Shown here: positions 1 to 9,608 of the stretch, in pieces
How the letters are laid out: every line of letters begins with the position of its first letter
Position numbering within the stretch: the stretch's first letter is position 1
Assembly: GCA_017859815.1 (NCBI GenBank)
Contig: JAFMMM010000013.1
Coordinates: 1 to 35,943, forward strand
Direction of reading: 5' to 3'
From: Planctomycetota bacterium
GTDB taxonomy: Bacteria > Planctomycetota > Planctomycetia > Planctomycetales > Planctomycetaceae
DNA: 35,943 nucleotides
Translations under genes and position numbers: made by a program
The notes under the pieces: generated by a model
Databases searched by the model: none
What the model was told of the DNA's origin: nothing
The model's input: only the letters and a program-made list of their open reading frames with translations

Positions 1-1558
1 ATTGGAAGCAAAGTCGGGTTCCTTCAGGATTGCCGCCCAGAAACATCGTGTATTTACCGACTGCCCGCCCAACCAAACCAATATCCGGTGTGTAGGGGCG
101 GGCACAGCCATTGGGGCAACCGGTCATATGGATCGATAACTTATTTGCCAGCAACCCAAGGCGAGCCAGTTCCCCATCCAGGGTATCAATGATCCCCGGC
201 AACGCTCGTTCGGACTCGGTAATGGAAAGGCCGCACGTCGGGAAGGCCGGGCAGGCGATGGAATACCTGCGGGCCAGTGAGAGTTCTTCTGCCGCCCGAA
301 TCCCATACTCACGCATCATTTCCTCGATGACCGGCCGATCTTCCGGGTCGATATCGCACAGAATGAGACTTTGCAGCGCGGTCAGGCGGACCTCCATCCC
401 AAACCTGCTGATGATGGCTTTCAGGCCTGTCTTCATTCGCAGTGTGCCTGCGTCCTTGATGCGGCCATTTTCCACATTGATGCCAAGGAACAGGCGACCG
501 TCTCCCTGATCGTGCCAGCCAATGTGGTCTTCAACACCTGTCACATCAATCGGGCGTGGATCGTCCAGCCTGTGGCCGAGGTATTCTTCGACCTGGGCGC
601 GAAATTTTGGCATTCCCCAGTCAAAGATCAGGTACTTCAGGCGGGCTCGTTTGCGATCGCCGCGATTGCCAAAATCACGCTGGACGGCCACAACGGCTTC
701 GCATGTTTCGATCAATTTGTCCGGTGTGACGAACGCCAGCTTCTGTCCAATTGCCGGAAAGGTTTTTTCCGCTGATGGGGTGCGCCCCATGCCACCACCG
801 GCGATCAGATTGAATCCCACGATCTGATCGTTTTCGACAATCGCCAGGATTCCAAGATCCTGCGTGTAAATGTCCACACAGTTGTCTTCCGGCAGGGCAA
901 TGGCCATCTTGAATTTTCGAGGCAGGTAGTACTTGCCGTAGATTGGTTCGTCCACTGCCGTGAAGTCTGCCGCCGAGGTCTTGTTGCCTTCTTCATCTGT
1001 CAGCCAGATGTCGAAATAGGCTGTTGTTCGTGGACGAAAATGCAGCGCCAGTTGCAGTGCTGTTTCCTGAATCTGATCGCGCACCGAATTGTTGCGAATC
1101 GGGGCGGGGCAGGCCATCACATTACGGTTGACATCCCCACAGGCCGCAAATGTCGTCAGCTTGATTCGATTGATTTCACGGATTGACTCCCGCAGGTTGC
1201 TTTTCAGGACACCGTGCAACTGCAGCCCCTGTCGCGATGTGATTCGCAGCGTTCCATTGGCCAGTTGATCGCAAAGTTCCAATTCGGCGAGCATTTGTTC
1301 GGCCGAGACACGACCACCCGGGATACTGGTTCGCACCATACAACTGTACTGTTTACCCAGCGGACGTCCCTCAGCGTCCTTCGCCTTGCGAAGATCGCGA
1401 TCATCCTGCATGTAAGAGCCGTGATGTTTCAGCAATCCGCCCGCGTCTGCGGAAAAGTTGGGGTCGTCGTTGAGAAGCTCTTCCGCGATCGTACCGCGAA
1501 GCTGCTGCGATGATTCCTTGACGAGTTCCATTTTGCTGAGATCGTTTGCGTCTGCCAT
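1..1558 (-). CDS. cysI: Assimilatory sulfite reductase hemoprotein (beta) subunit, C-terminus cut by window edge
   Basis: This gene encodes the siroheme/[4Fe-4S] protein that reduces sulfite to sulfide in the cytoplasm for cysteine synthesis. At least 519 codons are present, read from the ATG at 1558; an AAGAGAT lies just upstream. The N-terminal half has the family pattern HGSYMQDDRDLR followed by MVRTSIPGG. The cofactor cysteines are visible near the window edge: ACPAFPTC (C-x5-C) at about 235-260 and TGCPNGCARPY (C-x3-C) at about 100-130. Family members are usually about 570-600 residues, so roughly 50-80 C-terminal residues lie outside the window. Ferredoxin-nitrite reductase is the main alternative because the fold and cluster motif are shared, but the N-terminal motifs favour sulfite reductase. 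The electron donor cannot be told from this sequence. Confidence 0.9.
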   Translation of the reverse strand, partial: MADANDLSKMELVKESSQQLRGTIAEELLNDDPNFSADAGGLLKHHGSYMQDDRDLRKAKDAEGRPLGKQYSCMVRTSIPGGRVSAEQMLAELELCDQLANGTLRITSRQGLQLHGVLKSNLRESIREINRIKLTTFAACGDVNRNVMACPAPIRNNSVRDQIQETALQLALHFRPRTTAYFDIWLTDEEGNKTSAADFTAVDEPIYGKYYLPRKFKMAIALPEDNCVDIYTQDLGILAIVENDQIVGFNLIAGGGMGRTPSAEKTFPAIGQKLAFVTPDKLIETCEAVVAVQRDFGNRGDRKRARLKYLIFDWGMPKFRAQVEEYLGHRLDDPRPIDVTGVEDHIGWHDQGDGRLFLGINVENGRIKDAGTLRMKTGLKAIISRFGMEVRLTALQSLILCDIDPEDRPVIEEMMREYGIRAAEELSLARRYSIACPAFPTCGLSITESERALPGIIDTLDGELARLGLLANKLSIHMTGCPNGCARPYTPDIGLVGRAVGKYTMFLGGNPEGTRLCFQ

Positions 1559-1675
1559 ATCTCTTTTGCTTTGTATCGCTGATTGTCCTGATGTGATTGC
1601 GGTCGTAAGCCGCGGAACCGCAGCCTGGGCCAGCCGGATCCGGTTGCGGGTCCCGGTCGACGGCCCAATGTCGCA

Positions 1676-1704
1676 AGTATAAGGACGCGTCAGAATCCTG
1701 AAAA
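1676..1704 (-). promoter_or_regulatory. Candidate sigma70-type promoter for the sulfite reductase gene
   Basis: On the minus strand, TTTTCA (1704-1699) and TATACT (1681-1676) are separated by 17 bases. The -10 matches consensus at 5 of 6 positions and the -35 at 4 of 6. Transcription would begin near 1669, leaving a leader of about 110 bases before the ATG at 1558. This is pattern matching only. Confidence 0.4.
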
Positions 1705-1778
1705 GCTGGTCTGTTGCAGTTCAGGCCGATTCACGAGCGATGTGTGAAGTCGGGAAGTAAACATCGCGGTTGTGATGG

Positions 1779-2876
1779 TCAGCGGAGAAAGTCAGCGGGC
1801 AGGGAAAGACTCCAGACTTCACTGCTGAGCGGTTGCGCGTGACCGGCCATGATCCAGAGTTTGTCCTCAAACACGAACATGCTGTGTTCGTGTCTTGCCT
1901 TCCATGTCGGCCTGGCCTGCAACTGTTTCCAGTCCCTGCCGTTTTTTGTGTACCAGACATCTCCGTGATTCTTTGATGGGTCGCCTGACCAGCCTCCGCA
2001 CACCCACAAATGTCCGCGCCACGACACGGCGGAAAACCACAGTCGCGGTGGCCATGGAGCTGGATCTGCCTCCAGTCTCCATTCGCGTCCGTCGGCAGAA
2101 CTCCAGACGTCGCTGCGGGCGTGATGCTCCGGAACGTAATTACCGCCCCCCAGAATCCACAACCGATCGTTGTGTGTCACCAGCTGGTGATAGGCCCGAG
2201 CAGCCCATGGGGCGGATGGCGTTTCTTGGGTCCACTGTTCCCCGTCCACTGTCGACCAGACGTCATTCTTCAGGCTGGATTCGTCGCCGAAGTAGTAGTT
2301 TTCCGTTCCTCCGGCGATCCACATTTTGCCCTGATGGACGGCAGCTCCGGCAGCCAGTCGAGGACTCCACCTCTGACCCGCTGCGGTTTGATGCCATTTT
2401 TTTCCATCTTCCGAATACCACACCTGATTACTGGCTGAATGTCCTTCGAGCCGACCATTGTACCAGCCCCCCATCAGCCACATCCGATCGTGGTGCACCA
2501 TGGTCATCGGCAAGTCACTGTGCACCCACGGGGCCTGCTGTGTGACCAGTTCCCAGGTCGTTCCATTGGTGGAAGACCAGACGTCCCGCGGAGGTGCTGA
2601 GTAAGAGTCGAACCAGCCCCCCATCAGCCACATGCGATCGCGAAATACGATCTCTCCGGCAGAGTCTCTTGGTTGCCATCCGGGGGTACTGGAGATCAGT
2701 TCCCAGCGGGGTTCCTGCGGCGCTGCTGGTCCTTCCGTCGATGTCTGTTGAAATTTCGCCTGGGAGGTAACCTGCCCTTGCAGTGAGTTCAGCAGGATTG
2801 ACTGTACTACGACCGGCAGGAAATACAGGAGTGTGCTTTGCCAGAACTTGAACTCAGTCGGTGTGAGCCGCCGCAT
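1779..2876 (-). CDS. Exported kelch-like beta-propeller protein
   Basis: The protein is 365 residues from the ATG at 2876. An earlier in-frame start would overlap the neighbouring protease gene, so it was not used. Residues 1-35 form a basic then hydrophobic signal-peptide-like segment. The rest is a repeat of about 50 residues: a strand such as RMWLMGGW, LWILGG or LWVCGG, then DVWSS..G..W, then a W about ten residues later. DVW-type units occur near residues 98, 151, 205, 256, 306 and 353, consistent with a closed propeller of about six blades. No catalytic residues are recognisable, so a binding or scaffolding role outside the cytoplasm is likely but inferred. It is the last gene of the minus-strand set that starts at 9608, 40 bases after the protease gene. 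Confidence 0.75.
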   Translation of the reverse strand: MRRLTPTEFKFWQSTLLYFLPVVVQSILLNSLQGQVTSQAKFQQTSTEGPAAPQEPRWELISSTPGWQPRDSAGEIVFRDRMWLMGGWFDSYSAPPRDVWSSTNGTTWELVTQQAPWVHSDLPMTMVHHDRMWLMGGWYNGRLEGHSASNQVWYSEDGKKWHQTAAGQRWSPRLAAGAAVHQGKMWIAGGTENYYFGDESSLKNDVWSTVDGEQWTQETPSAPWAARAYHQLVTHNDRLWILGGGNYVPEHHARSDVWSSADGREWRLEADPAPWPPRLWFSAVSWRGHLWVCGGWSGDPSKNHGDVWYTKNGRDWKQLQARPTWKARHEHSMFVFEDKLWIMAGHAQPLSSEVWSLSLPADFLR

Positions 2877-2916
2877 GGTATTCCTTTGCACTGAGGCGTG
2901 GCCGGACAGACTGGTC

Positions 2917-3897
2917 CTATTCGGCCGGCCTGGCAGGAGCAGGATCGGACTCACTGCTGCCAGGAGAACGCGGATTCTGTCGACCGGGCGGGAGTAAATA
3001 GTGATACCCGGTGTTGGGATTTGTCCTGTCGTATGCAAAAGCTTCTCGGTTGCGGAGGAAGTGACGCAGATAGGTCACCGGAATCGCAAAGCCAAGGCCT
3101 TCACCAAATTGCAGTTTCATATTGATTACCCCTGCGACCTGACCGCGATCATTAAATAACGGTCCCCCGCTGTTGCCCGGATTGATCTGAGTGGTTGTCT
3201 GGATATAGACAATCCCATTCATGTTTCGGTTCCGCGTGCTGATGATTCCCTCTGAAACAGATCGCTCCAGCCCCAGAGGACTGCCGATGGCGAATACCGC
3301 ATCGCCTTCTCGTTGTGCATCTTCATCAGCCAGCGCAACCGGACGGAATTCCAGATCGTCCTGCAGAGGAATCTCCAGCAGGGCAAGATCAAACCACGGG
3401 TTCAGCGCAAGAATCTTGACGTCACGAATCTGCCGGCGTTCAAAGTCGCCATTGCCGCTGCGATGGAAAATTGTCGCCGCCACACGAGTTTCCGTTTCCA
3501 CCACGTGGTAGTTGGTAACGCAGTAACCGCGCTGATTAATGATGAAACCGGAGCCGAGTCCACCCGGAGTCTGAATCAGAACAACACCTTCACCAAATTC
3601 CGTAACCAGTTCCTTGACCGTGCGCACGGGAAGGTCTGCGGTCATGAATAAGGCGTCGGTATCTTCCTGTTCCACCACAACCGGTTTGCTGCTTTGACGC
3701 TCTGCGATCTGATCGACCGGAATGCGAATGACGTCAACGCCAACATCGACGTAAATCCTGTCGGGTTGCACCTTCAGGACTTCTCCTTCCAGACGCTGGC
3801 CGGACTTCAGGATGATGACGTCGGCCTGTGTGTGGGTCTGTGGAAGCACCACACAGGTCAAAGCGAACAGCAGGATGCTGAGATGTGAGCGGCTCAT
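2917..3897 (-). CDS. Exported trypsin-like (HtrA-family) serine protease without a PDZ domain
   Basis: The protein is 326 residues from the ATG at 3897; a TTG two codons earlier is less likely. Residues 1-26 are a signal peptide, so it should act in the periplasm. Residues about 27-65 form a small beta-rich unit ([14 protein letters not shown]) of a type often seen in planctomycete exported proteins. The chymotrypsin-fold domain follows, with a complete triad: His131 in TNYHVVE, Asp170 in WFDLALLEI and Ser243 in [10 protein letters not shown]. The GLGSGFII start of the domain and the GFAIP segment are typical of HtrA/DegP proteases. There is no room for a PDZ domain: the tail after about residue 285 is short and Pro/Ser-rich. 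Only 36-42 bases separate it from the DUF1501 gene upstream and 40 from the kelch gene downstream, so cotranscription is likely. Confidence 0.85.
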   Translation of the reverse strand: MSRSHLSILLFALTCVVLPQTHTQADVIILKSGQRLEGEVLKVQPDRIYVDVGVDVIRIPVDQIAERQSSKPVVVEQEDTDALFMTADLPVRTVKELVTEFGEGVVLIQTPGGLGSGFIINQRGYCVTNYHVVETETRVAATIFHRSGNGDFERRQIRDVKILALNPWFDLALLEIPLQDDLEFRPVALADEDAQREGDAVFAIGSPLGLERSVSEGIISTRNRNMNGIVYIQTTTQINPGNSGGPLFNDRGQVAGVINMKLQFGEGLGFAIPVTYLRHFLRNREAFAYDRTNPNTGYHYLLPPGRQNPRSPGSSESDPAPARPAE

Positions 3898-3939
3898 ATG
3901 CAAAAACCCATTGTGTTGATGATTCGGTGGACAGGGATG

Positions 3940-5397
3940 TCATGACAACAAATTGTGAATCACTTTACCCGCCACGTCTGTCAGACGAAATCGCCGGCCA
4001 TTATAGCGATACGTCAACTGCTCGTGATCAAGTCCCAGTAAATGCAGGATCGTCGCGTGCAAATCGTTCAGATGCACCGGGTCTTCCGCAGACTTGTATC
4101 CAATCTCGTCAGAATTCCCCCAGGTCATGCCGCCACGGACACCGCCACCAGCAAGCCATGCGACCAAATGGTGTGGGTTGTGGTCGCGCCCCGGCTTGTT
4201 ACCTGTCTGCGCGATGGGGAGACGACCGAATTCTCCGCACCAGACAACCAGCGTATCTTCCAGCAATCCGCTTTCAGCGAGATCACCGAGTAATCCTGCA
4301 ACCGGCTTGTCTGTTTCTCCGGCAAATTGCCGGTGATTGCCCTCAATATCGCTGTGGCCGTCCCACGAACGTTGATTCTCCATGCCTCCGGAATAGATCT
4401 GAACAAATCGCACGCCCCGTTCGACCAGTCTTCTGGCTGTCAGACACTGCTTTGCAAAGTGATCACATTGAGCGTCACCAATTCCGTACAGGTCGTGAAT
4501 GTGTTGCGGCTCTTTGGTCAGGTCCAGTGCTTCCGGTGCCGCAGACTGCATCCGCCATGCCAGTTCAAAACTCTCGATGCGAGCTGCCAGTTCCGTGTCC
4601 TGCGGGTGCTGCTGAAGATGAATACCATTGAGTTCCCGCAGAAGGTCGAGACTGTTTCGCTGTGCCTTGTCAGTCTGCTGTGAAGGTCGTTGCAAATTGG
4701 AAATTGGAGGACCATCCGGCTTCAGCCACGTACCCTGATAGACTCCGGGCAGATATCCGGCGCTCCAGTTGGCGGCATGCCCTTTCGGAAGTCCGCGACC
4801 TTTGGGGTCGCTCATCACAACAAACGCCGGCAAGTTTTCTGACTCACTTCCGAGCCCGTAAGAGACCCACGATCCAACGCAGGGAAAGCCCATCCGTGGC
4901 ATCCCGGTGTTCATCGCGAAGAGTGCCGGAGAATGGTTGTTGGATTCCGTGTAACCGCTGCGAATGACAGCCATTCGGTCTGCATGACGACCGAGATGCG
5001 GGAAAATCTCCGGCACCATCAGTCCACATTCACCCTGCGGCTCAAACTGGAATGGGGACTGCATCAGATTGCCGACAGCATTGCGAAAGAAACCGGTCGT
5101 GTTTTCGAACGCCGTGTCAAATTCCTTAATGGATTTCCCGTTCCAGCGATCAAGTTCCGGACGGTAATTCCATGTGTCCACCGGGCTTGGGCCGCCGTTC
5201 ACGAAAATCCAGATCATCCTCTTCGCGCGGGCTGGAAAATGCGGCTGTTTTGCAGCAAGAGGATTCAGGTTCTTCGCTTCACTGTCCGCGGCAAGCAGGC
5301 CTTCGTCATGCAGCAGTCCTGCGAGACCAAGCAATCCTGCTCCACAGCCGGCGTGCTGCAGGGCATGGCGTCGATGAAGTCCGTTGATTGGAGGCAT
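3940..5397 (-). CDS. DUF1501 family exported protein (alkaline-phosphatase-like fold)
   Basis: The protein is 485 residues from the ATG at 5397, with GGAG eight bases upstream. The N-terminus (HRRHALQHAGCGAGLLGLAGLL) resembles a twin-arginine-type or related export signal. DUF1501 landmarks follow: IFVNGGPSPVDTW near residue 65, WCGEFGRLP, GRDHNPHH, and a C-terminal NDLHATILHLLGLDHEQLTYRYNGR segment. The family belongs to the sulfatase/alkaline phosphatase superfamily. Its members are commonly encoded beside DUF1549/DUF1553 cytochrome proteins in planctomycetes, but their substrate is unknown. The gene lies 55 bases after a second DUF1501 gene in the same direction, and both follow a DUF1553 gene, which supports one transcription unit. 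Confidence 0.85.
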   Translation of the reverse strand: MPPINGLHRRHALQHAGCGAGLLGLAGLLHDEGLLAADSEAKNLNPLAAKQPHFPARAKRMIWIFVNGGPSPVDTWNYRPELDRWNGKSIKEFDTAFENTTGFFRNAVGNLMQSPFQFEPQGECGLMVPEIFPHLGRHADRMAVIRSGYTESNNHSPALFAMNTGMPRMGFPCVGSWVSYGLGSESENLPAFVVMSDPKGRGLPKGHAANWSAGYLPGVYQGTWLKPDGPPISNLQRPSQQTDKAQRNSLDLLRELNGIHLQQHPQDTELAARIESFELAWRMQSAAPEALDLTKEPQHIHDLYGIGDAQCDHFAKQCLTARRLVERGVRFVQIYSGGMENQRSWDGHSDIEGNHRQFAGETDKPVAGLLGDLAESGLLEDTLVVWCGEFGRLPIAQTGNKPGRDHNPHHLVAWLAGGGVRGGMTWGNSDEIGYKSAEDPVHLNDLHATILHLLGLDHEQLTYRYNGRRFRLTDVAGKVIHNLLS

Positions 5398-5452
5398 GGG
5401 GAATTCTCCGCAGTTCTGTGCTGGTACTGGTTCAGCCGGGGATATCGATGAT

Positions 5453-6904
5453 TCAGCTTTCAGCAGTTTCGATCGCAGGCGGGCGCTGCAGCACTGCCGA
5501 GACCACCTTGCCGGGCTGACCGTCGATCAGACTGCTGTTTCCGCCGGGGCGTGTAAATGTGATCTGTTCTTCCGCGAGACCCAGAAGATACAGCAGCGTG
5601 GCGTGCCAGTCGTAGTGATTGACGATGTCTTCCACCGCATGATGGCCGATTTCATCCGTTGCTCCGTGGATACAGCCCCCCCGGAATCCGCCACCAGCAA
5701 CCCACTGGCTGAATCCATAGGTGTTATGGTCACGTCCGATATTCTTTTCATTCTGGATGACCGGGAGTCGTCCCATTTCGCCCCCCCAGTGGACAATTGT
5801 GCTGTCCAGCAGGCCTCGTTCTCTGAGATCGTTTACGAGAGCTGCCGCTGTTGGGATGGTGCGACGGCAGATGTTGGGAAGCGATTTCACAATCCCACCG
5901 TGATGGTCCCACTGCTGGTTGCCGGTGTGCAGCTGGACAAAACGTACGCCGCGTTCCACCAGACGACGAGCAATCAGGCAGCGAGTGCCGTATTCCCGCG
6001 TCGCATCATCTTCAAGTCCGTAACGTTTCTGTGTGGCCTGCGTCTCCTCACTGATGTTCAGTGCTTCACGGGCAGCGTGCTGCATGCCTTCTGCCAGTTC
6101 ATAACTTTGCATCCTGGCATTCAAGTCGGATTCGGCCGGGAACCGCTGCTGCAGGTCCTGGTTGAGTTCTCGCAGATATCCCAGCAGTCGTTTCTGTGGT
6201 TTACCAACCAGGGCTGGTGGTGGGTCCAGATTGAGGATTCGCGGTTCCTGAGAACGCACAACAGTTCCCTGGTAGACCGCCGGAAGCCAGCCGTTCTGCC
6301 AGTTTTCTACTCCCAGCACAGGCAGGCCGGACGGATCAATCAGAACCATGAATCCCGGCAGTCTCGGGTTGTAACTGCCAAGGCCGAAGGTCAACCACGC
6401 GCCAAGAGAAGGTCGCCCCGGTAACTGCCGACCTGTATTCATCGCTTTGATGGATTCACCGTGGTTATTGACGCCCGTGTGCATGGATCGCATCATGCAG
6501 ATCTCGTCAGCGACTGTTCCGAGTGCGGATGCCGGCTCACTGAGGTCCATCCCGCATTCGCCATAGCGGCGAAATCGCCACGGTGTGCCAAACAGTTTAC
6601 TGCTGGCTTCACCGGCGTTGTCGTACTTGATCTTGCCTCCGTAAGTCTGCATATGCAGTCGCGTCAATTCCGGCTTGGGATCAAACAGGTCAATGTGACT
6701 GGGACCTCCCTGCATAAACAGTGAGATCATTGCTCGAGCCTGTGGCTCCCCGGCTGGGCGTTTGGGCTTCATGTCCCAGACGGTGGGAATCAATTCGGGG
6801 CGCGGCGGTGCAGCAACGGTCTGCTGAGCTGACAGTGCTGCAGCGAGTCCGGAAAATCCGAAACAGGATTGCGCCAGCATGTGACGACGAACATAGTGGT
6901 TCAT
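5453..6904 (-). CDS. DUF1501 family exported protein, divergent copy
   Basis: The ATG at 6904 gives 483 residues starting with a Tat-like or Sec-type leader (RRHMLAQSCFGFSGLAAALSA). An earlier in-frame start at 7003 would overlap the upstream gene and put 33 residues before this leader. Family landmarks include LFMQGGPSHIDLFDPKPEL, HWGGEMGRLP, GRDHNTYGFSQWVAGGG and DWHATLLYLLGL. Compared with the other two DUF1501 proteins here, EFGR is replaced by EMGR and the usual NGR-(R/Q)FR-TDV ending is replaced by PGGNSSLIDGQPG, so its active site or partner may differ. It sits 76 bases after the DUF1553 gene and 55 bases before another DUF1501 gene. Confidence 0.85.
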   Translation of the reverse strand: MNHYVRRHMLAQSCFGFSGLAAALSAQQTVAAPPRPELIPTVWDMKPKRPAGEPQARAMISLFMQGGPSHIDLFDPKPELTRLHMQTYGGKIKYDNAGEASSKLFGTPWRFRRYGECGMDLSEPASALGTVADEICMMRSMHTGVNNHGESIKAMNTGRQLPGRPSLGAWLTFGLGSYNPRLPGFMVLIDPSGLPVLGVENWQNGWLPAVYQGTVVRSQEPRILNLDPPPALVGKPQKRLLGYLRELNQDLQQRFPAESDLNARMQSYELAEGMQHAAREALNISEETQATQKRYGLEDDATREYGTRCLIARRLVERGVRFVQLHTGNQQWDHHGGIVKSLPNICRRTIPTAAALVNDLRERGLLDSTIVHWGGEMGRLPVIQNEKNIGRDHNTYGFSQWVAGGGFRGGCIHGATDEIGHHAVEDIVNHYDWHATLLYLLGLAEEQITFTRPGGNSSLIDGQPGKVVSAVLQRPPAIETAES

Positions 6905-6980
6905 AGAGCTGCCTTTGTTATTTCCGGATGATTGACATGCCGTTGTGTCAGGTGATCCACTGATCGCCGGAATGAAATTC

Positions 6981-9608
6981 CTAGAGTACGTACAGGAATT
7001 CACTGGAGCACAGCAAAGCGTGGCACCAGAGCGTCATTGCACTCTCATCTGATTCCGGTGAATTGAGAAACTCGTTTGCTGATTCCTGTTCAGCAGCAGT
7101 CATCTGCCGACCAAAGACCAGTTTCCATCCCAGTTGCATCTGCTCCGACTGTTCTGTGGAATGAGCTTTCAGTCGTTCGGCAAGTAATGCGGCCTGCTGA
7201 GAAATGAACGGGTGATTCAGCATCAGCAGCGACTGAGGGGCCGTCGTCGACGAATCTCGCCGCTGACAGCTGGGCTCCATCCGAGGCAGATCGAACGGTT
7301 CGAGGACTCCCAACGGCATCGAACGTCGGACCTGGACATAAATACTGCGGCGGTTTTCTGACTCTCCAAGCGAGCCAATATTTCCTTTGGGACGCCCGGC
7401 TGAGTCCCGATTGTCCTTGCCAAGGACGATCTGACCCACGTCATCCGGGGCAACTGGAATCGGTTTGCCATACATTTCACGATTCAATGATCCGCTGAGG
7501 CTTAAGACAGCGTCTCGCACAACTTCTGCTTCCAGCCGCCTGATGTTCATTCGTGCCAGCAGCCTGTTTTCAGGGTCAGTCTGTTCCTGCTCTGCTGTGC
7601 GGATCGACTGCTGCTGCCAGACAGCAGATTTCAGAATCAGCCTGTGAATATGTTTCAGCGACCAGCCGTTCTCCATCAATTCCGACGCCAGCCAGTCCAG
7701 TAATTCCGGGTGGGATGGACGGTCTCCCTGTAACCCGAAGTCAGACGGCGTCCGTACAAGCCCCTGTCCGAAGTGATGCATCCAGATGCGATTGACAAGA
7801 ACGCGAGCCAGCAACGGATGGCTGCCTCCGGTCAGTCGCTTTGCCCAGGCGAGTCGACGACCACTAGTGGGCAAATCGGGATTGTCAGGGGCGATTTCAA
7901 AGCCATCGGGATTCAGCACGGTGGGTACACCGGGAGGGATCTGCTGACGCGGCTGCAGGTGATCCCCACGAGCGAACAGGTGAGTTGGAGGCACTTTGCC
8001 GGGAATTTCTGTCAGGCACATTACGTAGTCATCGGCGGGGAGCTTCGCTTTGACCTCCGCCGTAAGGTCGTCCCATTTCTTGTTAAATCCGCGCAGTCGA
8101 TCAGGCAGATAGAGATAGACAGATCCTCGGCTGACATTCAGAAACGGAAACTCGCGAATCAGCGCGAGCTGAGGTTCCGTCCGCTCTTTGGCTGGCGTCC
8201 GGCGAGCTTCCCGAGCAGCTTCGTGACGTTGCTCCGGCAGCTTCTTCAATTCTCGCTCGAATGTCTGCTCCACCAGATCATCCAGCTCGGAATTGCGTTG
8301 TTCGGTGACTACGGCCAGCTCCTTCTTCACGGAATCGGCGGTCGCCTTTGTTTCTGCAGACCACATGGAGATCAGCCGAGCATTGGGAGCACGCCATGCC
8401 TCGGTGTTCCATGCCGGTTCCATGATCGCTCGCAGCCGATAGTAGTCTTCCTGCGAGATGGGGTCATAACGATGTTCATGGCACTGAGCGCAGCCTACGG
8501 TGAGCCCCAGCAGCGATTCCGATGCGGTTCTGAGACTTGCCGAAATCGCGTCATTGCGAGCCAGCGGCTGGTCCGCAGCGCCATCGCCTGTGCCATCGGG
8601 GGTCATCCGCAGAAACCCGGTGGCAATCAACTGGTCAGCCTGTTCCGTGGTCAGATTCTGCAACGGTTGGGGCAGCAGTTCGTCCCCCGCGAGTTGTTCG
8701 GTGATGAATTGATCCAGTGGCTTGTCGGCATTAAGTGAGCGAATGATGTAGTCTCTGTACTTCCAGCTCCATGGGCGTTCCGGATCTTTCTGAGTATAGC
8801 CGTCGCTGTCTGCATAGCCGACGATGTCCAGCCAGTGGCGAGCCCAGCGTTCACCGTATGCCGGTGACTTCAGCAAGTCGTCGATCACGGTGTTCCATGC
8901 TTCCGGTGATTCGTCCGACAGAAAGCGATCGATCTCTTCCGGGGAAGGCGGCAGCCCGGCAAGGTCCAGCCACACCCGTCGAAGCAGCGTCGTTCGATCT
9001 GCTCGCGGACTGAATGACAGTCCCGCGTCGTCAAGACGGCGAGCAATAAACGCATCTACCGGCCCGCGTTGCTGGTGGCTGTCAGATGTCTCAGGAACCG
9101 GTGGCCGTTGAATCGGTCGAAAGGACCAGTGAAGTCGATCTGCGTCGGAAATCAGCAGACCAGGCTCCGCCGATTCCGGTTCGGTGGTCTGCGTTTTGGC
9201 ACCGGCGTTAATCCAGTCAGCGACAGCCTGCAGTTCTGCAGGTGATAAGTGGGAGTCACCGGGCGGCATTTCACCGTCCTGCATCCGCTGGTACAGCAGG
9301 CTTTCCTCATGGTTGCCGGGTTCAATTGCAGCCCCGGAATCGCCGCCGGTCAGCATCTGTCGAACAAGTCGCGTATCCAGATTCCCTCGCAAGTCGGCTT
9401 CTTCACCATGACAATGCCAGCAATGCTCCTTCAGGATTCCTCGAACACGGCTTTCGAAAAACAGCGGTGCCTCCGTGGCCGACTGCTGCTCAACCACCTG
9501 AGTTTCCTGCCCGTGAAGTGGAGCGGCGGGGAACAGGCTGATCAGGACCGACAGAAGCGAGGCGACCATGGTGGAATTCACGCTGTGACTGACAGGGAAA
9601 ACGGCCAT
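6981..9608 (-). CDS. Planctomycete cytochrome c / DUF1549 / DUF1553 (PSCyt1-PSCyt2-PSD1) exported protein
   Basis: The protein is 875 residues; the start at 9608 is favoured by AAGGA seven bases upstream. Residues 1-34 form a signal peptide. A planctomycete cytochrome c domain (PSCyt1) carries heme motif CWHCH at 63-67 and a likely axial Met114 in EMPPG. The DUF1549 domain follows from about residue 184 (DAFIARRLDDAGL) to about 400 and contains a second CXXCH, CAQCH at 373-377. DUF1553 (PSD1) occupies roughly residues 590-870 (LVNRIWMHHFGQGLVRTPSDFG). This architecture is characteristic of Planctomycetota and nearly always pairs with a DUF1501 gene, as it does here. A role in extracellular or periplasmic polymer breakdown has been suggested for such pairs, but no reaction is established. 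It is the first gene of the five-gene minus-strand set. Confidence 0.9.
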   Translation of the reverse strand: MAVFPVSHSVNSTMVASLLSVLISLFPAAPLHGQETQVVEQQSATEAPLFFESRVRGILKEHCWHCHGEEADLRGNLDTRLVRQMLTGGDSGAAIEPGNHEESLLYQRMQDGEMPPGDSHLSPAELQAVADWINAGAKTQTTEPESAEPGLLISDADRLHWSFRPIQRPPVPETSDSHQQRGPVDAFIARRLDDAGLSFSPRADRTTLLRRVWLDLAGLPPSPEEIDRFLSDESPEAWNTVIDDLLKSPAYGERWARHWLDIVGYADSDGYTQKDPERPWSWKYRDYIIRSLNADKPLDQFITEQLAGDELLPQPLQNLTTEQADQLIATGFLRMTPDGTGDGAADQPLARNDAISASLRTASESLLGLTVGCAQCHEHRYDPISQEDYYRLRAIMEPAWNTEAWRAPNARLISMWSAETKATADSVKKELAVVTEQRNSELDDLVEQTFERELKKLPEQRHEAAREARRTPAKERTEPQLALIREFPFLNVSRGSVYLYLPDRLRGFNKKWDDLTAEVKAKLPADDYVMCLTEIPGKVPPTHLFARGDHLQPRQQIPPGVPTVLNPDGFEIAPDNPDLPTSGRRLAWAKRLTGGSHPLLARVLVNRIWMHHFGQGLVRTPSDFGLQGDRPSHPELLDWLASELMENGWSLKHIHRLILKSAVWQQQSIRTAEQEQTDPENRLLARMNIRRLEAEVVRDAVLSLSGSLNREMYGKPIPVAPDDVGQIVLGKDNRDSAGRPKGNIGSLGESENRRSIYVQVRRSMPLGVLEPFDLPRMEPSCQRRDSSTTAPQSLLMLNHPFISQQAALLAERLKAHSTEQSEQMQLGWKLVFGRQMTAAEQESANEFLNSPESDESAMTLWCHALLCSSEFLYVL

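Noticed and set aside
1737-1767. GCGATGT...ACATCGC inverted repeat just after the kelch stop codon
   Set aside because: The 7-bp stem has a 17-base loop and no T-run, so it is too weak to call a terminator.
2877-3038. 54-residue extension of the kelch protein
   Set aside because: It would overlap the protease coding region by about 120 bases and place the signal peptide internally.
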